Source: Streptomyces sp. NRRL F-5122
GTDB taxonomy: Bacteria; Actinomycetota; Actinomycetes; Streptomycetales; Streptomycetaceae
DNA length: 64,000 nt
Direction: 5' to 3'
NCBI RefSeq assembly: GCF_001507435.1
Contig: NZ_LMWH01000026.1
Span: forward strand, 62,001-126,000
Shown here: positions 17,714 to 25,607 of the stretch, piece after piece
Position numbering within the stretch: position 1 is the first letter of the stretch
Layout of the letters: the number at the start of each line of letters is the position of its first letter
Program-made: the position numbers and the translations under genes
Notes under the pieces: generated by a model
Told to the model about the DNA's origin: nothing
Databases searched by the model: none
Seen by the model: only the letters and a program-made list of their open reading frames with translations

Positions 17714-17754
17714 ATTGGCGCGTCAATCATATCTCTACATACTTGACACGTCAA
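17714..17754. promoter_or_regulatory. Pair of MarR-type operators upstream of the marR-like gene
   Basis: ATTGGCGCGTCAAT (17714-17727) and TTGACACGTCAA (17743-17754), 28 bp centre to centre. Both are near-palindromes of the same consensus, TTGACRCGTCAA. The first lies 18 bases before the MarR start, ideal for autorepression. Confidence 0.7.
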
Positions 17755-17838
17755 TCAAATGAACCCCCCCGAACGCCCGGCCACCGGGGAATCACGAGCA
17801 GGGGGATCCCGGCGGCCGCCGTCTCCGGAAAAGATCGC

Positions 17839-17897
17839 GTCACCTGTTTGACAGGTGACACTGCCGCTTGCCAGGATCTCACCGGTTGAACCGGTGA
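17839..17897. promoter_or_regulatory. Two matching 19-21-bp inverted repeats upstream of the glyoxalase gene
   Basis: GTCACCTGT-TTG-ACAGGTGAC (17839-17859, 9-bp arms) and TCACCGGT-TGA-ACCGGTGA (17879-17897, 8-bp arms) share the pattern TCACCKGT-N3-ACMGGTGA. Their centres are 39 bp apart. They differ from the TTGAC-type MarR sites, so a second regulator, not identified here, probably controls the glyoxalase/reductase genes. Confidence 0.7.
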
Positions 17898-17941
17898 CGC
17901 ACAGTGGTGCGGAACCTCCGTCCGTGAGAGCGAAGGCGAAG

Positions 17942-18385
17942 ATGGATCTGAAACTCGAAGTTGTGGTGCTGCCCGTTTCCGACGTCGACCGGGCCAAGGC
18001 CTTCTACGAGAAGGCCGGCTTCCGACTGGACGTCGACCATGCAGCCGACGACAGCTACCGAGTGGTGCACCTGACGCCCCCCGGCTCGCAGTGCTCGATA
18101 CTCTTCGGCACCGGCGTCACCACAGCCGCACCCGGTTCCGTGCGGGGGCTGCACCTCATCGTCTCGGACATCGAGACGGCTCACGCCGAGTTCGTCGAGC
18201 GCGGCATCGAAATGGGCGAGATCTTCCATGACGCGGGCGGGGTCTTCCACCGCGGTACGGAAGAAGGACGGGTCAGTGGCCCGCATCCGCAGCGCGCCAG
18301 CTACGGCTCGTTCACCGCCTTCAGCGACCCGGACGGCAACGAGTGGGTGCTTCAGGAAGTGACGACCCGGCTCCCCGGCCGGTGA
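17942..18385 (+). CDS. Glyoxalase/VOC-superfamily protein
   Basis: 147 residues, vicinal-oxygen-chelate fold: MDLKLEVVVLPVSDVDRAKA at the start and AFSDPDGNEWVLQEV at the end are typical. Metal-ligand positions are His 41 region (VVHL) and Glu 134 region (NEW). The family includes glyoxalase I, dioxygenases and antibiotic-binding proteins; the substrate is unknown. ATG at 17942 is chosen; an in-frame GTG at 17924 is possible, and the ribosome site (GAAGG) is modest. Divergent from the MarR gene, followed 95 bases later by a flavin reductase, so probably one transcript controlled by the inverted repeats upstream. Confidence 0.82.
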   Translation: MDLKLEVVVLPVSDVDRAKAFYEKAGFRLDVDHAADDSYRVVHLTPPGSQCSILFGTGVTTAAPGSVRGLHLIVSDIETAHAEFVERGIEMGEIFHDAGGVFHRGTEEGRVSGPHPQRASYGSFTAFSDPDGNEWVLQEVTTRLPGR

Positions 18386-18480
18386 CGAAGGCCTCCCACC
18401 GAACAAGGATCAGGCGCACACGTTCCGGCAGGACCGCGCGTGCGGAGGCCGGAGCATCCGACGGAGTGACAGGAGCAGTG

Positions 18481-19929
18481 ATGGACGAGGCCTTCCGCAC
18501 CTACGACGTGGTCGTCATAGGTGCGGGCCCGGTCGGCGAGAACGTGGCGGACCGGGCCCGCGCGGCCGGACTGAGCACCGTGATCGTCGAACGCGAACTA
18601 CTGGGCGGTGAGTGCTCGTTCTGGGCCTGCGAACCCAGTAAGGCGCTGGTGCGGCCGGTGATGCTGCGCGCGGACGCACGCCGTGTACCCGGGCTGGGCG
18701 ACGGCGTGAAGGGCCCGCTGGACGTGGACGCAGTGCTCGCGCACCGCGACAGGATGGCCGCGTACTGGAAGGACGACGACCAGGTCGACTGGCTCGATTC
18801 CGTCTCCGTGGACCTCATACGCGGCCATGGGCGACTCACCGGTCCACGGCAGGTGACCGTCGAGACCGATGACCAGGGCACTGTCCGGCTGACCGCGCGG
18901 CATGCCGTCGCGATCTGCACCGGCTCGGGTACCGCCCTGCCAGAGATCCCCGGGCTCGACACCGCACGGCCGTGGACCAACCGTGAGGCCACGGGCGCCG
19001 ACCGAGTGCCCGGTCGGCTCGCCGTTGTGGGCGGCGGCGTGGTGGCCGTCGAAATGGCCACTGCATGGCAGGCGCTGGGTTCCCAGGTGACCCTGCTCGT
19101 CCGTGGCGGCGGCGTGCTGGCGAACATGGAACCGTTCGCCGGTGAGCTGGTGGCGGAGGAACTGCGCGACTCCGGGGTCGGCCTACGGCTTTGGACCTCC
19201 GTCACGTCGGTGATCCGCGAAAGCGGCACGGACGACGGCCTGCGGATCACCCTGGCGGACGGCGAGGAACTGACCGCGGACGAGATCCTGTTCGCCACCG
19301 GCCGCTCACCGAACACCGCGGACGTCGGCCTGGAGACGGTCGGACTTCGTCCCGGGGACTGGCTCACCGTGGACGACACCTGCCGCGTCACCGAGGTCGC
19401 CGAAGGCTGGCTCTACGCGGTCGGAGACGTCAATCACCGTGCTCTGATGACCCACCAGGGCAAGTACCAGGCCCGGATCGCGGGAGCCGCCATCGCCGCA
19501 CGCGCCACCGGCAAGCCGGTCGATGACACCCGCTGGGGCGCGCATGCGGCGAGCGCCGACCACACAGCCGTACCCCAGGTCGTCTTCACCGTCCCGGAGA
19601 CAGTCTCCGTCGGTCTCACCACGCACGAGGCCGCACGCACCGGGCGTCGGGTGGATGTGGTCGACTACGACCTGGCGCGCCTTGCGGGGGCACAGCAGTA
19701 CACCCCGGGCTACAAGGGCCGGGCCCGTATGCTGATCGACCCCGATCTCGGCACCGTCGTGGGAGTCACCTTCGTGGGCCCGGGTGTCGCGGAACTCCTC
19801 CACTCGGCCACGATCGCCGTCACGGGCGAGGTGCCGATCGAGCGGCTCTGGCATGCCGTGCCGGCCTTCCCCACCATCAGTGAGGTCTGGCTGAGGCTGC
19901 TCGAGACCTACCGGGACATGAACCGGTAG
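18481..19929 (+). CDS. Flavoprotein disulfide reductase (mercuric/dihydrolipoyl reductase family)
   Basis: 482 residues. FAD site VVIGAGPVGE at the N-terminus and NAD(P)H site VVGGGVVAVE in the middle. The CX4C redox pair is present as GGECSFWACEPSK, the variant common in actinobacterial members instead of GGTCLNVGCIPSK. The C-terminal dimer segment reads HAVPAFPTISEVW. It probably transfers electrons from NAD(P)H to a disulfide or quinone-like substrate; the exact substrate is unknown. AGGAG lies 5 bases before the ATG at 18481; the open frame extends upstream to 18343. Probably co-transcribed with the glyoxalase-like gene. Confidence 0.9.
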   Translation: MDEAFRTYDVVVIGAGPVGENVADRARAAGLSTVIVERELLGGECSFWACEPSKALVRPVMLRADARRVPGLGDGVKGPLDVDAVLAHRDRMAAYWKDDDQVDWLDSVSVDLIRGHGRLTGPRQVTVETDDQGTVRLTARHAVAICTGSGTALPEIPGLDTARPWTNREATGADRVPGRLAVVGGGVVAVEMATAWQALGSQVTLLVRGGGVLANMEPFAGELVAEELRDSGVGLRLWTSVTSVIRESGTDDGLRITLADGEELTADEILFATGRSPNTADVGLETVGLRPGDWLTVDDTCRVTEVAEGWLYAVGDVNHRALMTHQGKYQARIAGAAIAARATGKPVDDTRWGAHAASADHTAVPQVVFTVPETVSVGLTTHEAARTGRRVDVVDYDLARLAGAQQYTPGYKGRARMLIDPDLGTVVGVTFVGPGVAELLHSATIAVTGEVPIERLWHAVPAFPTISEVWLRLLETYRDMNR

Positions 19930-19939
19930 GTCTCCGCAA

Positions 19940-19993
19940 GCGGTGGTGCGCCCGCCGGTAGCCCTCCGTACGGCCGCCCGCTCGCACCACCGC
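19940..19993 (+). terminator. Terminator after the disulfide reductase gene
   Basis: GCGGTGGTGCG (19940-19950) pairs perfectly with CGCACCACCGC (19983-19993), an 11-bp stem beginning 11 bases after the stop codon. Confidence 0.7.
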
Positions 19994-20080
19994 CCACTTG
20001 CACCGCCGGCGAATCGTCAACCGTTGCACAGCGGCGGCACGGGGGCTGCGTCCATCGAGGAGACGTGCAGGCCGCTCACG

Positions 20081-20236
20081 TCACTCGGCGTCGGCCGCGG
20101 TCGTGTCCGCCTCGGAGTCGTCCTGATCCGTCTCCTCCGGCGGCAGGGGAGCCTTGGGGGGAAGCGACAGGACCGTCCCGGGTATGCGGACGCGGCGCAG
20201 ACGAGAAGGGGCGTTACTGATCTCCGATCGCTTCAT
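20081..20236 (-). CDS. Possible small basic/acidic protein (51 residues)
   Basis: Three in-frame ATGs (20248, 20242, 20236); the last has GGGA 6 bases upstream. The N-terminal half is basic (MKRSEISNAPSRLRRVRIPG), followed by TVLSLPPKAPLPPEE and a strongly acidic tail (QDDSEADTTAADAE). Codon use (about three quarters G/C in third positions) fits real genes. No family recognised. The charge-split layout could suit a protein-binding or nucleic-acid-associated peptide; that is speculation. Convergent with the disulfide reductase gene, 180 bases downstream of the prephenate dehydratase gene in the same direction. Confidence 0.42.
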   Translation of the reverse strand: MKRSEISNAPSRLRRVRIPGTVLSLPPKAPLPPEETDQDDSEADTTAADAE

Positions 20237-20416
20237 GGCCATTCCCATCTGTGTGTCAACGCGCGGTATCCGCGCCGCAGTCGGCTCGGGGCGAGGGGGT
20301 GTCAGGGAAACCACGGACGGGGACGGCGCATTCCGCACTCTTTCAGAGGAAAAGTGTGAGGGGCCTCACGATGCAATGATGAGGTGAGATTGCTCCGACG
20401 GCACGGCGAGCGCCCT

Positions 20417-21262
20417 TCAGCCCGTTCGTTCCCGCAGCCGGTGCTCATGCGCGGGATAGACCCCGAGGATGCGCACCTCCGAGGAGAAGAAGCGCAGCTC
20501 CTGCAGCGCGAGGTCCACACGGGGCTCGTCGGGGTGCCCCTCGATCTCGACGTAGAAGCGGCTGGGATTCAGCCCGGCGCCCATCTGATAGCTCTCGATC
20601 TTGGTGAGGTTCACGGAACTGCTGGCGAATCCGCCGAGCGCCTTGTACAGCGCGCTGGGGATGTTCCGTACGCAGAAGAACAGGCTCGTCATCGTCGGCT
20701 CGCCCGTGGCCGGCGCAAAGGAGGTCTCCCGTGAGAGGACGACGAACCGCGTGGTGTTGTCGGGGTCGTCCTCGACTTCGGACCGCAGGACGTCGAGGCC
20801 GAAAAGCCGTGCCGCGGCAGGCGGGGCGAGAGCCGCGTGCCGGGCATCGCCGAGCTCGGCCACCTCTCGGGCCGCTCCGGCCGTGTCGTCACTCACGAGC
20901 GTGCGCCAGCCGCCCTCACGCAGCACCTTCCGGCACTGCCCCAGGGCATGCACGTGACTGCGCACGCACTCCACCTGATCGAGCGATGTGCCGGGCACAC
21001 CCATGAGGTCGAAACGGATGGCCAGGAAGTACTCGGCGACGATGAACAGCCCCGACTCGGGCAGCAGGTGGTGCACGTCGGCGACGCGTCCGGCAGCGGA
21101 GTTGTCCACCGGGATCACCGCGACGTCGGCGGCGCCCAGTGTCACCGCATCCAAGGCCTGTTCGAAGCTCGTGCAGGCCAGCTCGTTGCCCGTGGGAAAG
21201 AGCGCTCGGGCGACCGTCGACGAGTTGGACCCGGGTTCACCCTGATATGCGACGGTCGTCAC
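20417..21262 (-). CDS. Prephenate dehydratase paralogue with C-terminal ACT domain
   Basis: 281 residues. The catalytic lobe starts TVAYQGEPGSNSSTVARALF and contains the NTTRFVVL segment with the key TRF triad. The ACT domain covers about 185-265 (PSALYKALGGFASSSVNLTK). The family converts prephenate to phenylpyruvate in phenylalanine synthesis. The regulatory ESRP motif of Phe-inhibited enzymes is replaced by ESYQMGAG, so feedback inhibition may be altered. GTG at 21262 with GGAAGG 9 bases upstream is preferred; the longer frame begins with unrelated sequence. It could serve a special pathway rather than being the housekeeping PheA. Confidence 0.85.
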   Translation of the reverse strand: MTTVAYQGEPGSNSSTVARALFPTGNELACTSFEQALDAVTLGAADVAVIPVDNSAAGRVADVHHLLPESGLFIVAEYFLAIRFDLMGVPGTSLDQVECVRSHVHALGQCRKVLREGGWRTLVSDDTAGAAREVAELGDARHAALAPPAAARLFGLDVLRSEVEDDPDNTTRFVVLSRETSFAPATGEPTMTSLFFCVRNIPSALYKALGGFASSSVNLTKIESYQMGAGLNPSRFYVEIEGHPDEPRVDLALQELRFFSSEVRILGVYPAHEHRLRERTG

Positions 21263-21546
21263 TGTGTTAAGCCTTCCACATAGGGATCTTGCTGTGCGGC
21301 GGCAGAAGCTCCACAACGAACCGCATACATTGCAGTATCGGTGAAGCGCCCTCGATCAGGCACATCAAGCGGTGACGATCGACGCTCGCGAGCCATCGGG
21401 CCGCATGTTCGTAAGCGGCCGCAACCGCCTGACCGACCGTGCGGCAGGCCCGGAGCAGAGGTGGCGCCCAAGGCTGTGGAAGGTGCCACGGGCCGCGACG
21501 ATCGGGCGTGGCGCGTGGCGTGCACAGCTGCCACGAGGACCGCTCG

Positions 21547-22180
21547 CTAGTCGTGCAGTACGTCGGCGGGTCCGGCCGACGATGCGGCGGGTGGCATGGT
21601 CACGGCAGCCGCCACACGCACCGCGTCGGTGGTGAGCCCGCTCAGGGCATCGGTGAAGCCGGGCCGCGCCCAGGGCCATGGCCGTGACAGCGGTGCGCAG
21701 AAAGATCCCATCACCTGTCCGAAGGGGCGCACCCGCGGACCGTGTGGAGAGGCCGGCGGGCATGTACGCGTCTCGAAGTTCGACAGCCGATGTGGCACCC
21801 TCCCACGGGCCCCCACTCATGGCCGGCGACAGCAGGCCCGCCTTGATCACGAAGAGGTCCGGACCGCCCTCCGCCGTGTCCCCTCGGCCCTCTGCCGCTC
21901 GGCGGCACACGACACCGTCACCCATCCGGGCCGTTCACCGGATGGCAGACGCCACTGTCCGGACAGTGAGAATCCCCCCGGAGGACGTGCGACGGGATCG
22001 ATGTCGGCTCCTGTGACGGGAAGCGCGCACAGGTGCGGCGCGGCCCAGTTCCAGGCGATGGTGAAACCCTGCCAGGCCGCCGAGGGATCCTCATGGGCGT
22101 CTGCCTCGAAGTGTTCAAGCACGCGCGGTAGCACCGATGCCGGCCCGATCCTCCCCGGAGATCCGTTGTGCGCGGGCGAC
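21547..22180 (-). pseudogene. Decayed acyl-CoA dehydrogenase-family gene with two frameshifts
   Basis: Reading down the minus strand, three coherent pieces of one protein appear. Frame A (about 22131-21880) gives VLEHFEADAHEDPSAAWQGF and PGGFSLSGQWRLPSGERPGW, the acyl-CoA dehydrogenase beta-domain signature. Frame B (about 21870-21660) gives GPDLFVIKAGLL, AYMPAGLSTRSAG and FLRTAVTAMALGAAR. Frame A resumes (21657-21547) with FTDALSGLTTDAVRVAAAVT and a TAG stop. The joins need one missing base near the GAGGGGACA stretch (about 21885) and one extra base near CGGCTTCACC (about 21657). The N-terminal domain is also missing. Non-functional unless the shifts are sequencing errors. Confidence 0.72.
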
Positions 22181-22327
22181 GGCCGAACGGCCTCGCCCGA
22201 CGTCCGTCCCGTGTCGCGGACAAAACCGCGCGCACCGCAGGGAGGCACGACGCCCTGCGTCGAACGAGTGCGCGCTCCTCCCGTTCCGTCGATGGCGGCG
22301 GCAGGAGCGACACACCCGCTGAGCGCG

Positions 22328-22699
22328 TCAGTCGAGCTTGGACACCTGATAGTGACCGATGTACCACTCACCGTCGATGCGCCGGAGCACGATGCTGAGG
22401 CTCACATGAAGGGTCGGCCGGTCGGTGAAGGAGAAGTCGACACTCAGGTAGCCGAGCAGGACATCCTCGGCAAGCGTCCGCGTCTCGAGCACCTCGTATT
22501 CCGCCGCCAACCCGAGGGGCTGCGAATCGTAGTACTCCGCGACCCCTTCGCGACCGACGCTGTAGGGGTGGAGCCCTTGGAAAATCGCGTCCTCGGTGAA
22601 ATACGAGGCCACCTTGTGCGGTTCGCGGGCACCGACCGCGGTCTTCCACCGGTCCATGACGCCGCTCAGCACGGCCCGCTGTGCCTCTGTACTTGTCAT
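22328..22699 (-). CDS. SnoaL/DUF4440-like (SgcJ/EcaC type) protein
   Basis: 123 residues, NTF2-like cone fold: N-terminal helix MTSTEAQRAVLSGVMDRWKT, the strand pair YFTEDAIFQGLHPYSVGREG and the C-terminal IDGEWYIGHYQVSKLD. The group includes polyketide cyclases, SgcJ/EcaC-like proteins and hydrolases; no reaction can be assigned. AGGA lies 9 bases before the ATG. It lies between the muconolactone-isomerase-like gene and the acyl-CoA dehydrogenase remnant on the same strand, so it belongs to the same redox row. Confidence 0.8.
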   Translation of the reverse strand: MTSTEAQRAVLSGVMDRWKTAVGAREPHKVASYFTEDAIFQGLHPYSVGREGVAEYYDSQPLGLAAEYEVLETRTLAEDVLLGYLSVDFSFTDRPTLHVSLSIVLRRIDGEWYIGHYQVSKLD

Positions 22700-22775
22700 C
22701 AGGAGTTCCTCATCTCTTGTGGTGCTGCGCCGAACGGCGGCCCGGGGTGGGTGTCGCCGTCTCTGCCGAGCGGGG

Positions 22776-23069
22776 TCAGCTGGTCCGGCCGGGATCGTTG
22801 GGGTGCGACTGCAGGGCGGTGATCACCGCGGTCATCCAGGGCCACAGGGGCAGGCTTCCGAGGACCTTCTCACGCAGTTCCGCCTCGTCGTCGGCACGCC
22901 ACACACCGATGCTGCGAAGCTCGCCGACCGGACGCCAAAGCCGGAACAAGTGCCCTTGGGCGGTCAGCTCCTTGGCCCGCTCTGCTTCGGCAGCACGGCG
23001 CCGGTCGACCTCGGCCGGCTCTGCGCCTTCGGGCACGGTGGTGGTCAGTTCGACCAGGAACTCCTTCAT
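22776..23069 (-). CDS. Muconolactone Delta-isomerase-family protein
   Basis: 97 residues. MKEFLVELTTTVPEGAEPAE, a central AKELTAQGHLFRLWRPVGEL and SIGVWRADDEAELREKVLGS match the small ferredoxin-like muconolactone isomerase fold. True CatC isomerises muconolactone in catechol degradation; many actinobacterial relatives lie outside that pathway, and no other catechol gene is here. ATG at 23069 follows a GAGGAAAG site; the upstream frame is non-coding. 124 bases downstream of WrbA with a hairpin in the gap, 76 bases upstream of the SnoaL-like gene. Confidence 0.83.
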   Translation of the reverse strand: MKEFLVELTTTVPEGAEPAEVDRRRAAEAERAKELTAQGHLFRLWRPVGELRSIGVWRADDEAELREKVLGSLPLWPWMTAVITALQSHPNDPGRTS

Positions 23070-23138
23070 GAATTCTTTCCTCTTCTCGGATGGAACCGGG
23101 CGGGGACCACGGGGCTTCGGGTCCGGAGGGGGCCCTCC

Positions 23139-23176
23139 AGGTGCCGCACAAGCCGGGAACCGCTCGTGCGGCACCT
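23139..23176 (-). terminator. Hairpin between the WrbA and muconolactone-isomerase-like genes
   Basis: AGGTGCCGCAC (23139-23149) pairs perfectly with GTGCGGCACCT (23166-23176), 16-base loop. It lies 18 bases past the WrbA stop and could end or attenuate the transcript before the next gene. Confidence 0.65.
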
Positions 23177-23193
23177 ACAGGACGTGCGTGTCG

Positions 23194-23805
23194 TCAGGCG
23201 GCAGCCTTCAGGGCGCCTGCCATCTTGATGACGCGCTGGACCTGGATGCGGGCCGCGATGCGGGTGACGTCGCCCACGGGGTTGGTGCCCTGCGCGTCGA
23301 CGTGCGAGGTGCCGTAGGGGTTTCCGTCGACGAACTTGTTCGGCTCGGTGAAACCGGGGGTGACGGTGAGCCCACCGAAGTGGTGAATCGAGTTGTAGAG
23401 GGCAAGGAGAGTCGACTCCTGGCCGGCGTGGGCCGTCGCGCTGGAGACGAAGCCGCTGTACACCTTGTCGGCCAGCTTGCCCTCGGCCCAGAGGCCTCCA
23501 AGCGTGTCGATGAACTGCTTCAGCTGCGATGAGACGTTGCCGAAACGGGTCGGCGTGCCGAAGATGACGGCGTCGGCCCACTCGACGTCCTCCGGGGTGG
23601 CCTCGGGAACCAGGGCGGTGGCCGCGTGGTTGGCCGCCCAGGCGGGATTGGAATCGACGGCGGCCCGCGGAGCGAGCTCGGCGGCCTTCACAAGCCGGAC
23701 CTCGGCGCCGGCCTTGACGCCTTCGTCGTGGAGCTCCCTGGCGATCTCCGTGATCGTGCCGGTGGACGAGTAGTAGACGATGGCGAGCTTGACGGGGGTG
23801 GCCAC
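23194..23805 (-). CDS. wrbA: NAD(P)H:quinone oxidoreductase, WrbA type
   Basis: 203 residues, flavodoxin-like FMN protein. The phosphate loop reads YYSSTGTITEIAREL, followed by the WrbA hallmarks GTPTRFGNVSSQLKQFID, SGFVSSATAHAGQESTL and HHFGGLTVTPGF. WrbA reduces quinones by two electrons, avoiding semiquinone radicals. GTG start with AGGAG 8 bases upstream. First gene of the minus-strand redox row; two GACCGGTC palindromes lie upstream, so it is probably induced when a repressor leaves them. Confidence 0.92.
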   Translation of the reverse strand: MATPVKLAIVYYSSTGTITEIARELHDEGVKAGAEVRLVKAAELAPRAAVDSNPAWAANHAATALVPEATPEDVEWADAVIFGTPTRFGNVSSQLKQFIDTLGGLWAEGKLADKVYSGFVSSATAHAGQESTLLALYNSIHHFGGLTVTPGFTEPNKFVDGNPYGTSHVDAQGTNPVGDVTRIAARIQVQRVIKMAGALKAAA

Positions 23806-23847
23806 GAAGGTGCTCCTTCATCAAGGGATCGAAAAGATCGGTCGAAG

Positions 23848-23884
23848 TAGTCGACCGGTCAACTAAACTAGACGACCGGTCGAC
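23848..23884. promoter_or_regulatory. Twin GACCGGTC operators upstream of wrbA
   Basis: TAGTCGACCGGTCAACTA (23848-23865) is an 18-bp palindrome with one mismatch. CGACCGGTCG (23873-23882) is a perfect 10-bp palindrome. Centres are 21 bp apart, two helical turns, and 50-75 bases upstream of the wrbA start. The same core occurs at 16408. Confidence 0.75.
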
Positions 23885-24943
23885 AACCGTCAAACACTCC
23901 CCGGCACACGAGGGGCATGCACCGGACCGGGGACGCGCCGACCTCGGGACACCACTGGGCCCCGCACACCGCACGAGTCGCCCGACGACGCGTGGCCGGC
24001 GATCCTGGGGTTGCCGCCCGCCTAGGACCTCCAGGGCCCATCTCCGCGCCTGCGATCGCGTATGTCCCCCGGCAACGCCCACGGGCGGGCCGAGGGCGGC
24101 GACCCCGCACAGGCCGGCCGCCCAGGGCTTCGTCGAAGCCCTTCGTCTCTGGCGCGGTCCCACATCGTCGCCGACGGTACGTCGGTCACTGGGCATCCGG
24201 CATTCACCTCGGTCGGCCATGAATTCGTCGCGACGATCAAAGAGGCCGCCGACGAAGTTCTCGCGGCTGCTCCGTCCCTGTCTGAGGACGTGCTGACGGC
24301 CCTGCGCCGAGCCGTGGATCACCACCCCGACAACGAGCCCACTCACGGATCATCACCGCCATGGCCGTCACGGGGCGTCAGGCGGAGGCCCTGAACCAGT
24401 CGAGGCCCCCGCCGCAATCCGGCCGACGAACTCGGTGCCGTACCTGGCCCTCAGCTGCGCGCGGCCCAGCAGCACCTTCTGAACCCCAAACCCTCCCGGG
24501 ACGCCAACCGTCACGGACGGCAAGCCGAAGCCATGGGCGGTGCCCCTCATCTTCCGGCCGACTCCCTGCCGTTCGCCGGCCGCGAGGAGGTACTGCGGCA
24601 CTGCTGCCGGTCCCCGAATTCGGGTCGCGGTAGGTCGCGCCGACAACTTCCTTGCGTGCGTGGGGTTTGCGTACCCGGTCGACGACGAGGTGAGGCTGTC
24701 GCATTCCGCGGTGCCGACATATCTGACGCAGCCTGCTCCCGTGATTGCTGGACTCCAGGTAGGTGCGGGTTTCTTGGTGAGCACCGGGCCCAACGACATC
24801 AAGGCACCCACATTCACCTACCCGCGATGCGTTTGCGGGTAGGAGGAACATGCAGAACATCTGTTTCTCGTGTGTGCCAGCCGACGCAGGAAAGGCCCTG
24901 CGCACGTCCGCGTCCAACTTGATCGGGCACCTACACTGTGCGT
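23885..24943. other. Intergenic region of about 1.06 kb, possibly holding gene remnants
   Basis: No intact gene. A plus-strand stretch (about 24155-24345) reads like coding sequence (FVATIKEAADEVLAAAPSLS, then EDVLTALRRAVDHHPDNEP) but has no start signal or continuing domain. Between 24400 and 24900 several frames are open on both strands, with mixed G+C and no recognisable family. Probably eroded sequence. Confidence 0.4.
24932..24937 (+). promoter_or_regulatory. -10 element of a leaderless MarR transcript
   Basis: TACACT lies 6 bases before the ATG at 24944, and no ribosome site is present, so transcription probably begins at or next to the start codon. No convincing -35 is visible. Confidence 0.45.
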
Positions 24944-25399
24944 ATGACAGACGCGACGACGATCGAACCTCTGAATAGGGACGAGGAGGCCTTCCTACGG
25001 GCTCTTGGCAGGGTCATGGCGCTCCTGCCCCGAACCGTCGACGCGGACATGCTCGAGGAACATCCGATTTCCGGTACCGAGTACAGAGTCTTGATGCACC
25101 TCTCCGAAGCGCCGGACAACCACATGCGCATGAGCGAGTTGGCCAACATGTGCGGGCTGTCCCTCAGCGGGATGACAAGAGTGGTGAACCGACTTCAATC
25201 ACAGTCATTCGTCGTTCGTGAGAAGTGCTCCGACGACGGAAGGGCCTGGTTCGCCGTGCTCACGGCTGCCGGATTGGCGCAGCTCAAGGAGGCGTGGCCC
25301 ACCAACCTCGCGAGTGTGCGACGCCATGTCTTCTCCCGGCTGGAGGGCTGCGACATCGCCGCGGCCGCCGAGGTGTTGGAGCGTATCGCTCCCGAGTAG
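24944..25399 (+). CDS. MarR-family transcriptional regulator
   Basis: 151 residues. Winged helix: TEYRVLMHLSEAPDNHMRMS, ELANMCGLSLSGMTRVVNRL (recognition helix) and SFVVREKCSDDGRAWFAVLT (wing). A single Cys in the helix (NMCG) and one at the wing (EKCS) could allow oxidation sensing, by analogy with OhrR-like proteins, but the usual N-terminal Cys is absent. Likely leaderless, starting at ATG 24944 (a GTG lies 6 bases upstream). Convergent with the SDR/DJ-1 genes and 1.1 kb from wrbA, so its targets are not obvious. Confidence 0.87.
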   Translation: MTDATTIEPLNRDEEAFLRALGRVMALLPRTVDADMLEEHPISGTEYRVLMHLSEAPDNHMRMSELANMCGLSLSGMTRVVNRLQSQSFVVREKCSDDGRAWFAVLTAAGLAQLKEAWPTNLASVRRHVFSRLEGCDIAAAAEVLERIAPE

Positions 25400-25607
25400 T
25401 TGCAGCGTGTCCGAGCCCATCTCTTCCAAGGGGCGCTACGACTACTGCGTGCACTGAGCCTTTTCCAACCTCGGCTTGCTGTGTCGAGGTGCGGGACGAG
25501 GACGGCTTGGACGAGTGCGGTGAGGCGAGTCGTGCTCCACCGCCGGCACGCTGCCGTACTCAGGGGCTTACCGCGGCGCCGGTGGCGCCGCCATCCCCGC
25601 GCCCGAC

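Noticed and set aside
21596..22822. 408-codon plus-strand frame over the acyl-CoA dehydrogenase remnant
   Set aside because: Antisense of the remnant and of the SnoaL-like gene; no domain.
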